Assembly (NCBI GenBank): GCA_029263275.1
Contig: JAJCXU010000140.1
Span: forward strand, 1 to 7,325
Origin: Ilumatobacter sp.
Lineage (GTDB): Bacteria; Actinomycetota; Acidimicrobiia; Acidimicrobiales; Ilumatobacteraceae
Length of the DNA: 7,325 nt
Direction: 5' to 3'
Shown: in pieces, positions 1 to 6,613 of the stretch
Position numbering within the stretch: the stretch's first letter is position 1
Layout of the letters: each line of letters starts with the position of its first letter
Notes under the pieces: model-generated
The model's database searches: none
What the model was told of the DNA's origin: nothing
What the model saw: only the letters and a program-made list of their open reading frames with translations
Position numbers and translations under genes: made by a program

Positions 1-1575
1 GCGGATCTGGACACCGCGCTCCGAGAGGGCGCAGCGATACGTCTGATCCGGCCAGCGACATCGGAGCGAATGGATCTCGACAGTGCAGTCGTTCGGTCCT
101 GGCTGCTCGAGCACCTCGACGGCGACGAACGAGCCGACCTCCATCATCGGCTCGGCCTCGCATTGCTCGCCGACGGCGCGAACGTGCTGGCGGCGGCGCC
201 GCATCTCCTTGCCGGAGCCCGGCACGATCCGGAGTTGGCGATCGAGATGGCGGCGTCTGCCGAACGTGTTGCGCGACAGACGCGCATGTTTGACGAAGCA
301 GCCGAGTTGGCAGCAGGTGCCGCGAGCCTCGCCGAACAACGATGGGGGCCCAACGACCGTCGAACGTCGGCGCTGGTGCTGAGCCAGGCCGAAGATCTCC
401 GCGACGCGGGCGATCCGAGTTACATCGAACTGCTGGAGTCCGTCGCTGAGCGCGCGAGACACGGTCGCGACGATCAGATCTTCGCCCTCGCGGTGGCGGC
501 GATGTGCAAACTCGGTCCGCTCACGGAGGCGGGCAACCTCAATGTCGAACTGGCTGAGCTGGTCGAAGAGGCACTCGCGTGCGACCTCGACTCGGCGACT
601 CGAGCGGAGGTTGCGGGGCAGGCCACGTTGTTCTACAGCATGTCCGGCCGCGTTGATCTGTGCATGGACAACTTCCACGTCGCGCTCTGGCACGCGCGAC
701 GCACGGGCGACGACCGCCAGATCGTCGAGGCGCTCGGCAACGTCTATGCCTCGCTCTCGCATCCCGACGACTGGCCGCTCCGCGCCGAACTGGCCGAAGA
801 ATTGATGACGCTGGCTGAGCGCCTCGACGATGACGACGCCCGGTTTCAGGCGTTGCATCTCTACTTCTCGACGCAGGTCATGTTCAGCGACCCCTTGCTC
901 AGGACCACCTTCACCCGACAGGCGGCTTTGGCCGAGTCCTTGCGTTCCGCCGGACGGCGCTGGATGGCCGGCTATCAGCTCGCGTGTCTCCAGTATCTCG
1001 ATGGGCGACTCGACGACGCCGAGGCGACGAGCGCGGCGAACTCGGCCGCGGCGGCGGTCGGCCCGTCACGCGCGCTGACGGCTCACCTGATGACTCGACT
1101 GGTCGTGCGGCTTGCTCAAGGCCGGGGTCAAGAACTCCGAGAGGAGGCTGACCTCACCGTGAAGGAGCAGCCCGGCCTGCCCGGATGGCGGGCAGTGGCC
1201 GCCTGGCTCGCTGCGCTGCGCGGCGACCACGACCGGGTCATCATCGAACACGACTTCTTGGTGCGCGGTCCAGGTCTTCCACCCGACATGTCGTGGAGCG
1301 GAGCGATGATGCTGCTCGGTCGGGCAGTCGCGGCAACCGGCGACGCCGGTCGAAGCGCTGAAGTCGCCACGCTGCTCGCCCCGCACTCCGGGTTGATGAC
1401 CTGGATCGGCTCGTGCACCGTCGGGCCCTTCGATCTGGCACTGGCCGAGCTCGCGCTTGCCGTCGGCGATGACGACGAGGCACGGACATACCTCGAGAGT
1501 GCTCGGCGATGCGTCCGTCGTCTCCACGCCACGGTCTACGACCCCGACCTCGACGCGCTTGCCGCCCGGTTGTGA
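1..1575 (+). CDS. C-terminal part of a TPR-like helical protein, probably an AAA-ATPase-type signalling/regulatory protein (5' partial)
   Basis: The frame is open from base 1 to the TGA at 1573-1575 (524 visible residues), so the ATG at 70 is probably internal and the true start lies upstream of the window. The visible protein is almost entirely Ala/Leu/Glu/Arg-rich amphipathic helix of the TPR-like kind, with no membrane segment or signal peptide. Visible residues 25-52 (SAVVRSWLLEHL, then ERADLHHRLG) resemble the segment that follows the ATPase module in large AAA/STAND proteins, usually of the form 'H-LVR..L...L....R..LH.RLG.AL'. Such proteins include LuxR/MalT-like and SARP-type regulators and cyclases with an ATPase domain. 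The protein ends at DPDLDALAARL without a LuxR-type helix-turn-helix, so any DNA-binding or cyclase domain would have to be N-terminal, outside the window. The exact family cannot be decided from this tail. It converges on dxs with no base between the two stop codons. Confidence 0.75.
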   Translation, partial: ADLDTALREGAAIRLIRPATSERMDLDSAVVRSWLLEHLDGDERADLHHRLGLALLADGANVLAAAPHLLAGARHDPELAIEMAASAERVARQTRMFDEAAELAAGAASLAEQRWGPNDRRTSALVLSQAEDLRDAGDPSYIELLESVAERARHGRDDQIFALAVAAMCKLGPLTEAGNLNVELAELVEEALACDLDSATRAEVAGQATLFYSMSGRVDLCMDNFHVALWHARRTGDDRQIVEALGNVYASLSHPDDWPLRAELAEELMTLAERLDDDDARFQALHLYFSTQVMFSDPLLRTTFTRQAALAESLRSAGRRWMAGYQLACLQYLDGRLDDAEATSAANSAAAAVGPSRALTAHLMTRLVVRLAQGRGQELREEADLTVKEQPGLPGWRAVAAWLAALRGDHDRVIIEHDFLVRGPGLPPDMSWSGAMMLLGRAVAATGDAGRSAEVATLLAPHSGLMTWIGSCTVGPFDLALAELALAVGDDDEARTYLESARRCVRRLHATVYDPDLDALAARL

Positions 1576-1590
1576 CTACTGGGTAGCGGC
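1561..1590. terminator. Weak imperfect hairpin spanning the convergent stop codons
   Basis: GCCG at 1561-1564 can pair with CGGC at 1587-1590, and CCCGG at 1565-1569 with CTGGG at 1579-1583 (one G-U pair in the plus-strand RNA). This leaves a three-base bulge and a nine-base loop that contains both stop codons. No U-tract follows on either strand. It may be chance pairing in GC-rich coding sequence, but it is the only hairpin I see where two converging transcripts must end. Confidence 0.15.
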
Positions 1591-3531
1591 AGCGATGATG
1601 CCGGCTACGTCGAGGCCGAACTTCGCGTGGATGTTGTTCGACTTCGGGTCGTGCGGAATGAACTTGGTGGGGATGCCCAACACGGTCACGACGGTTGACG
1701 GATCGACAACGGTGACCTGATCGGCGATCGACATGCCGATGCCGCCGTCGCGGATGCCGTCCTCGATGGTGACGACGCGAGTGTGCGCGGCAGCGGCGGC
1801 GATCATGTCGGGGTCGAGCGGTGCGCAGCAGCGCGCGTCCCACACGTTGGCCGGGGTGCCCGCTTCGGCGAGTTGGGCGGCGGCCTTCTCGGCAAATTCG
1901 AGCATCTTGCCGACGGCAATGATGCAGACGTCGGCATCGTCGGCTGACACCACGTGCCGAGCGTGGAGGCCTTCGCCGACGTCGTGTTCGCCGACCTGTC
2001 GGGCGGCGCCACGTGCGTAACGGATGGCAATGGGACCCTCTTCGACCAGTCCGACTGCGTCGTGCAACATCTGTGCGAGTTCCTGAGCGCTCGACGGAGC
2101 GAACACACGCATGCCCGGCACCTTCGACATCAGTGCCATGTCGTAGACGCCGTGATGGCTTGCGCCGTCGGGGCCGGTGATACCGGCGCGGTCGAGGCAG
2201 AAGATGACCGGGAGTCGATGCAGCGCGACGTCGTAGACGACCTGATCCCAGGCGCGGTTGAGGAACGTGGAGTACACCGCGACGACCGGGCGGAGGCCGC
2301 CCATCGCCATGCCGGCCGCACCGGTGACGGCGTGCTGTTCAGCAATGCCCACGTCGAAGAAGCGATCGGGGAAACGTTCCTGGAAGGGGATCAACCCGGT
2401 CGGCCCGGGCATCGCTGCGGTGATGGCCACGAGCCGCGTGTCGGCCTCGGCTTCCTTGACGATTGCCTCGGCGAACGCCTGCGTGTAGCCGGTCGACACC
2501 GCCTTGGGTGGGCCAACCGCGGGGTCGAAGATTGGCGCATCGTGCAGATGCTTCTCGTCGTCGTCCTCGGCGGGGGAGTAGCCCCGGCCCTTCTGCGTGA
2601 GCATGTGGACGAGGATTGGTCCCTCGTCGCTCAGCTCGATCGCGTTGTGGAGCGCATGCTCCATCTCTTCGATGTTGTGGCCGTCGAAGGGGCCGACATA
2701 GCGCACGCCGAGCGCCTCGAAGAATGACGGAGGTTGCAGGAACTCACGCACCCCGGCCTTGAACGCATCCATCGCTGCGCCGGCTTGGTTGCCGACGAGG
2801 GGCAGGCTCTGGAGGTAGCTCTCCAGGCGTCGCTGGCGGCGGACGTAGACCGGATTGAGCCGGATGTCGGTCAGCGCGTGGCTCAACTTGCCGGTGACCC
2901 GATCGGTGAACGTGGGGCCCTCGACCTGCGCGCTCGGGTGTGCTGCTCGTTCGTCGTAGCCCTGCATGTTGGCTGACAGGTTCGACACGGTCGGCGCATA
3001 CGACCGACCGTTGTCGTTGAGGATCATGATGACGCTCTTGTTGCCGTGGCCGATGTTGTTCAGTGCCTCGTAGGCCATGCCGCCGGTCATTGACCCGTCA
3101 CCGATGACCGCAACGATGTGGCGGTGAGGATCGACGCCTGCGTCGCGAGCGACCGACATACCGTAGGCGTAGGACAGGATCGTGGAGGCGTGGCTGTTCT
3201 CGACGTGGTCGTGCGCGGACTCTTCACGGCTCGGATATCCGGACAGGCCGCCCGCTTGGCGTAGCCGTTCGAACTGCTTCTGGCGCCCCGTGACGATCTT
3301 GTGGACGTAGGCCTGGTGGCCGGTGTCCCAGAGGATTGCATCCGTCGGTGAGTCGAACACTCGATGGAGGGCCAGCGTGAGTTCGACGGCGCCGAGGTTG
3401 GACCCGAGGTGGCCGGCGTTCTCGGAGACGGCCCCGACGATGAAGTCGCGGATCTCGCCAGCGAGATCATCGAGTTCGGCGTAGGACAGCCCGCGCAGGT
3501 CTGCTGGCGAGTTGACCTGTTCGAGTGGCAT
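1576..3531 (-). CDS. dxs: 1-deoxy-D-xylulose-5-phosphate synthase
   Basis: Cytoplasmic thiamine-diphosphate enzyme that condenses pyruvate with glyceraldehyde 3-phosphate, releasing CO2, to form 1-deoxy-D-xylulose 5-phosphate. This is the entry step of the MEP isoprenoid pathway and also supplies thiamine and pyridoxal synthesis. The 651-residue product has the full family order. It starts with SPADLRGLS (8-16) and GHLGSNLGAVELTLALH (40-56, His41 matching E. coli His49). The ThDP site is GDG 144-146 through NDN 172-174, with the actinobacterial-type sequence NDNGRSYAP. The pyrimidine domain has GIAEQHAVT with catalytic Glu398, and a transketolase C-terminal domain spans about 525-645. Substrate-phosphate residues matching E. 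coli Tyr392, Arg398, Arg420, Asp427, His431 and Arg478 are Tyr420, Arg426, Arg448, Asp455, His459 and Arg504. The length is slightly above the usual 620-640. I chose the ATG at 3531 because MPLEQVNSPADL matches the family N-terminus and a -10 box lies just upstream. An ATG at 3567 would add 12 unconserved residues. The frame stays open to 4026, but that extension is antisense to the SDR. The stop is TAG at 1578-1576. Confidence 0.97.
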   Translation of the reverse strand: MPLEQVNSPADLRGLSYAELDDLAGEIRDFIVGAVSENAGHLGSNLGAVELTLALHRVFDSPTDAILWDTGHQAYVHKIVTGRQKQFERLRQAGGLSGYPSREESAHDHVENSHASTILSYAYGMSVARDAGVDPHRHIVAVIGDGSMTGGMAYEALNNIGHGNKSVIMILNDNGRSYAPTVSNLSANMQGYDERAAHPSAQVEGPTFTDRVTGKLSHALTDIRLNPVYVRRQRRLESYLQSLPLVGNQAGAAMDAFKAGVREFLQPPSFFEALGVRYVGPFDGHNIEEMEHALHNAIELSDEGPILVHMLTQKGRGYSPAEDDDEKHLHDAPIFDPAVGPPKAVSTGYTQAFAEAIVKEAEADTRLVAITAAMPGPTGLIPFQERFPDRFFDVGIAEQHAVTGAAGMAMGGLRPVVAVYSTFLNRAWDQVVYDVALHRLPVIFCLDRAGITGPDGASHHGVYDMALMSKVPGMRVFAPSSAQELAQMLHDAVGLVEEGPIAIRYARGAARQVGEHDVGEGLHARHVVSADDADVCIIAVGKMLEFAEKAAAQLAEAGTPANVWDARCCAPLDPDMIAAAAAHTRVVTIEDGIRDGGIGMSIADQVTVVDPSTVVTVLGIPTKFIPHDPKSNNIHAKFGLDVAGIIAAATQ

Positions 3532-3539
3532 CGAACACG

Positions 3540-3545
3540 ACGATA
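3540..3545 (-). promoter_or_regulatory. Candidate -10 box for dxs (near-leaderless)
   Basis: On the minus strand these bases read TATCGT, which fits the actinobacterial TAnnnT -10 pattern. Eight bases separate the box from the dxs ATG at 3531, so transcription would begin at or within about two bases of the start codon. I see no good -35 hexamer at the usual distance and no Shine-Dalgarno sequence before this ATG. The box lies between the two possible dxs start codons, so if it is the promoter it excludes the longer start at 3567. The motif is short and could occur by chance. Confidence 0.35.
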
Positions 3546-3591
3546 TCTCGCTCTCGGCTGTGGGCATGATCGTGCGACGAGTCCGCTCACC

Positions 3592-3597
3592 TACAGT
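3592..3597 (+). promoter_or_regulatory. Candidate -10 box for the SDR gene (leaderless)
   Basis: The sequence TACAGT fits TAnnnT. Six bases separate it from the ATG at 3604, the spacing at which the A of the start codon would itself be the transcription start. No purine-rich ribosome binding site lies ahead of the ATG, which agrees with a leaderless mRNA, a common arrangement in actinobacteria. No convincing -35 element is visible. It is an inference from motif and spacing only. Confidence 0.4.
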
Positions 3598-3603
3598 CAC
3601 GGC

Positions 3604-4398
3604 ATGACCCTGTCTGGCAGTTCCCCGTTCGATCTCACGGGACGCGTTGCGCTCGTCACTGGCGGCAACAGCGGCATCGGGCTCGGCATGGCCGAGGGGC
3701 TTGCTGCCCATGGTGCCGACATCGCCATTTGGGGGACGAACGCCGAGAAGAACGAGCGGGCAATCGATGCGCTCAGCGAGTACGACGTCGAGTTGCTCTC
3801 GATCGTCTGCGACGTCAGCGACGAGGACGCGGTCATCCAGTCGATGGCCGACACGGCCGAAGAAATGGGCCGGATCGACGCGTGTTTCGTCAACGCCGGA
3901 GTTGGCGGTTCGTCGTCGAGCTTTCTCGAGATGACGAGTGACGAATGGCGACGCGTCATGTCCGTCAACCTCGACGGAGCGTTCTACACCGCCCGAGAGG
4001 CGGCCAAGCACATGGTCGCCCGCCACGAAGACGGCGACAGATCGGGTGGCTCGATCGTGTTCACCTCGTCAGGCTCAGCGGAGTTCGGCGCCGCATCGGG
4101 CCAGGCATATGGCGCGACCAAGGCGGGTGTCAACGCCATGATGCGCGGGATCGCCGTGGCGCACGCTCGACACGGCATTCGGTGCAACTCAATTCTGCCG
4201 GGCTGGATCGAGAGCGACATGACCGCTCCGGCGTTCGGCTACGACACCTTCGTGAAGAAGGTCATGCCGCGCATCCCGACGCGTCGCTGGGGCACCAAGG
4301 AAGACTTCGCGGGCATCGCGACCTACCTCGCCAGCTCGGCGAGCACGTACCACACGGGCGACATCATCCGCATCGATGGCGGATTCCACTCATTCTGA
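3604..4398 (+). CDS. Classical short-chain dehydrogenase/reductase (SDR), substrate unknown
   Basis: A 264-residue NAD(P)-dependent oxidoreductase of the classical SDR family, close to the usual 250-260 residues, cytoplasmic and probably tetrameric as the family is. The Rossmann nucleotide motif TGGNSGIG is at 19-26 and the structural NAG at 97-99. The catalytic tetrad is complete: Asn122 (VNLDG), Ser156 (FTSSGS), Tyr169 and Lys173 (YGATK), with the normal 13-residue Ser-Tyr spacing. A PG motif is at 199-200 and the C-terminal RIDGGF at 256-261 is typical. Strand beta-2 ends in WGTN with no acidic residue, which leans towards NADP(H), but weakly. FabG-like, glucose 1-dehydrogenase-like and sugar-acid dehydrogenase annotations are all plausible, and the sequence does not choose between them. 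I start at the ATG at 3604 because VALVTGG then falls at the normal depth and a -10 box lies immediately upstream; the frame is open further upstream, but that part is antisense to dxs. It probably forms an operon with the following acyltransferase. Confidence 0.93.
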   Translation: MTLSGSSPFDLTGRVALVTGGNSGIGLGMAEGLAAHGADIAIWGTNAEKNERAIDALSEYDVELLSIVCDVSDEDAVIQSMADTAEEMGRIDACFVNAGVGGSSSSFLEMTSDEWRRVMSVNLDGAFYTAREAAKHMVARHEDGDRSGGSIVFTSSGSAEFGAASGQAYGATKAGVNAMMRGIAVAHARHGIRCNSILPGWIESDMTAPAFGYDTFVKKVMPRIPTRRWGTKEDFAGIATYLASSASTYHTGDIIRIDGGFHSF

Positions 4399-6613
4399 GA
4401 TGAGCGAGCGGGCACAGCGACGCGCCGATGTGCGGGCGTCGCTCGACGGCGCGGTGGGAGGCGAGTTCCGACCGGATGTGGAGGGTCTTCGCGCGATCGC
4501 GGTCATTGCCGTCGTCCTGTTCCACATGGAAGTTGCGGGGTTCGAGGGAGGCTTCGTCGGTGTCGACGTGTTCTTCGTCGTCTCGGGATTCCTGATCACA
4601 CAACTCCTGCTGCGAGAACTCGAAACGAGTGGCACGGTGTCGCTGCACGACTTCTGGGCCCGGCGGGCGCGCCGGCTGCTCCCCGCGTCGTGTCTCGTCT
4701 TGGTCGTCACCGTCATCGCGTCGCGGTTCATGCTGGCGCCGTCGCTGCTGCGCGATGTCGGGCGCGATGCGATTGCGGCTGGTGCGTTCGTCGTCAACTT
4801 CGTGTTCGCCAATCGGCTCGGGGACTACTTCAACGCACAACTCGGTGATCTGACCCCGTCGCCGCTGCTCCATTTCTGGTCGCTCGCCGTCGAGGAGCAG
4901 TTCTACCTCTTGTGGCCCGCCACGCTGGTGCTCGTCGCACGCTGGCTGCCGCGTCCGGCGGCGTTCCGCCGGAACCTCCTCATCGTCATCGCGGTCATCA
5001 GCGTCGCGTCGCTCGTCGCCTCGGTGTGGATGACCAACAACGAACCGACCTGGGCCTTCTACCTCCTGCCTGCCCGGGCAATCGAGCTGCTGGCTGGCGC
5101 GGCGCTGGCCCTCGCGGGCACGGGCCTGCGATCCGTGAACGTGCGCTTCCGCGCCGCGCTCGGCTGGTTCGGGGTGTTCGGCGTCGTCTACACGGTGCTG
5201 GCCTATGACGAGTCGGTCGCGTTCCCCGGGACCGCCGCGATGTTGCCGGTGCTCGCCACGGTGCTGATCGTGGCATCGGGTGGCTTCGAGCCGTTCCGGT
5301 TCGCTCCCGGCGTGATCCTGGGCCTCAAGCCGATGCAGTGGATTGGGCGGCACTCGTACGCCATCTACCTGTGGCACTGGCCTGCACTCGTGCTCTCCGA
5401 GGCGAAGTGGGGACCGCTCTCGATGACGGAGCGAACGATCGTCGTGGGGGTGGCTCTGCTGTTGTCCGTCGCGTCGAAGGCGTTGATCGAGGACCCGGTT
5501 CGGCTGTCGGCGGGCCTCGCTCGATTCCCCGGGCGAAGTGTTGTGCTCGGCCTGAGCCTCAGCGCCCTCGCCATCCTGGTGGGCCTCACTTCCGTGATCT
5601 TCCGTCCCGCCCTCGATTCCGGCGAGGTGGTGGCTGCACCGGAGCTGATCTTGATCGGGGCCGAAGAGCCAGAACCGAGCGACGTGCCAGAGACCACGGT
5701 CGCGGACCTCCCGCCCGTGGTGCCCACAGCAGACCAGTTGCTCGCCACGCTCATGGCAGCGAATCGTGAGGTGCTCGACGAGGCGTTGCTGGCCACTGAC
5801 GTGCCGGGCAACCTGCGACCGTCGGTCAGTGCCGTCTACAGCGACCGGCCAGCGGTGTACCCCGACGGCTGCGTGAACGAAGGTGTCGACGACGAGCTGC
5901 GTGACTGTCGCTATGGCGAAGTGGGCGCGGTGCGAACGATCGTCCTGTACGGGGACTCACATGCCGCCCAGTGGGCGCCGGCGATGGATGCAATCGCCCT
6001 CGACGCTGGTTTCGAACTCATCGTGTTGGCGAAGGGCGGCTGCCCCACGGCAGATGTCTCGATCGCGACGAACACGCTGGGCCGCACGTGCCCGGCGTGG
6101 CGCGACCGTGTGGTCGACTTCATTGCCGGCCAGCAGCCAACGATGGTCGTCGTGACGGCATGGCACGAGTACGACAACGACGATGCGGAGTGGTCGAGCG
6201 GACTCGAGTCAACGCTCAGCAGGATTGCGCCCAACACGGCCAACCTGGTGGTGTTTGCCGACTCCCCGGGTGCCGCCGCAAACCCGCAGCAATGCTTGTC
6301 GTCGAATCGCTCCAGCATGCAGAACTGCTCGAACCGGCGTGAGCGCGCCGTCGAGAGTGGACGACTGGTCGTCGAGAGTGCGGCTGCCGAGCGGTTCGGG
6401 GCCACGTTCGTCGACCCGTCCGACTGGTTCTGCACCGAGGTTCGCTGCCCGATGACACTGGGTGACGTGCTGTTGTTCCGCGACGCCGACCACATCACGA
6501 CGACGGGGGCCGAGTGGTTCCGGCCGCTCCTCGAAGCAGCGATCCGCCCGATCATCGAACCCCAATGGCTCGACACCCAGGCGATCCCCGAGAACCTGAT
6601 CGTCAGCCCATGA
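4376..6613 (+). CDS. Membrane O-acyltransferase with C-terminal SGNH domain (OatA-like, acyltransferase family 3)
   Basis: Predicted inner-membrane protein of 745 residues that would pass an acyl group, usually acetyl from cytoplasmic acetyl-CoA, across the membrane to a surface glycan such as peptidoglycan or an exopolysaccharide. Residues about 32-408 are the acyltransferase-3 domain. It starts with FRPDVEGLRAIAV and the conserved His50 (VVLFH), followed by FVGVDVFFVVSGFLIT (60-75), the basic ARRARRLLP stretch (95-103), HFWSLAVEEQFYLLWP (166-181) and IGRHSYAIYLWHWPAL (323-338). Around ten to twelve hydrophobic segments are visible. An acidic, proline-rich linker (about 411-455) leads to an extracytoplasmic SGNH domain with GDSH at 526-529 (nucleophile Ser528) and a D-x-x-H motif at Asp703/His706. 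That domain holds eight cysteines. Two starts are possible: the ATG at 4376 overlaps the SDR by 23 bases, and the ATG at 4400 begins one base after the SDR stop and gives 737 residues. Neither has a clear ribosome binding site, so translational coupling is likely. The acceptor glycan cannot be read from the sequence. Confidence 0.93.
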   Translation: MADSTHSEMSERAQRRADVRASLDGAVGGEFRPDVEGLRAIAVIAVVLFHMEVAGFEGGFVGVDVFFVVSGFLITQLLLRELETSGTVSLHDFWARRARRLLPASCLVLVVTVIASRFMLAPSLLRDVGRDAIAAGAFVVNFVFANRLGDYFNAQLGDLTPSPLLHFWSLAVEEQFYLLWPATLVLVARWLPRPAAFRRNLLIVIAVISVASLVASVWMTNNEPTWAFYLLPARAIELLAGAALALAGTGLRSVNVRFRAALGWFGVFGVVYTVLAYDESVAFPGTAAMLPVLATVLIVASGGFEPFRFAPGVILGLKPMQWIGRHSYAIYLWHWPALVLSEAKWGPLSMTERTIVVGVALLLSVASKALIEDPVRLSAGLARFPGRSVVLGLSLSALAILVGLTSVIFRPALDSGEVVAAPELILIGAEEPEPSDVPETTVADLPPVVPTADQLLATLMAANREVLDEALLATDVPGNLRPSVSAVYSDRPAVYPDGCVNEGVDDELRDCRYGEVGAVRTIVLYGDSHAAQWAPAMDAIALDAGFELIVLAKGGCPTADVSIATNTLGRTCPAWRDRVVDFIAGQQPTMVVVTAWHEYDNDDAEWSSGLESTLSRIAPNTANLVVFADSPGAAANPQQCLSSNRSSMQNCSNRRERAVESGRLVVESAAAERFGATFVDPSDWFCTEVRCPMTLGDVLLFRDADHITTTGAEWFRPLLEAAIRPIIEPQWLDTQAIPENLIVSP

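Noticed and set aside
1241..1843. Minus-strand open frame (200 codons) across the gene 1/dxs junction
   Set aside because: Its translation is almost wholly Arg-rich low complexity and it is out of frame with dxs.
1954..2727. Long plus-strand open frame (257 codons) inside dxs
   Set aside because: It is antisense to strongly conserved Dxs sequence, its translation has no recognisable domain, and long shadow frames are expected at this GC content.
3364..3603. Extension of the SDR frame upstream to 3364
   Set aside because: This part is antisense to the conserved N-terminus of dxs, and an SDR begins only a few residues before its TGxxxGxG motif.
3532..4026. Extension of the dxs frame upstream to an ATG at 4026
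   Set aside because: The extra residues are antisense to the well-supported SDR, do not match the Dxs family and are a product of high GC content.
4364..5377. Long minus-strand open frame (337 codons) inside the acyltransferase
   Set aside because: The translation is a low-complexity Arg/Glu/Asp/His-rich string typical of antisense frames, opposite a clear acyltransferase-3 domain.
6347..6381. Short direct repeat GTCGAGAGTG
   Set aside because: It lies in the coding sequence and reflects the repeated peptide VES within a helix; two copies of ten bases are not a meaningful array.
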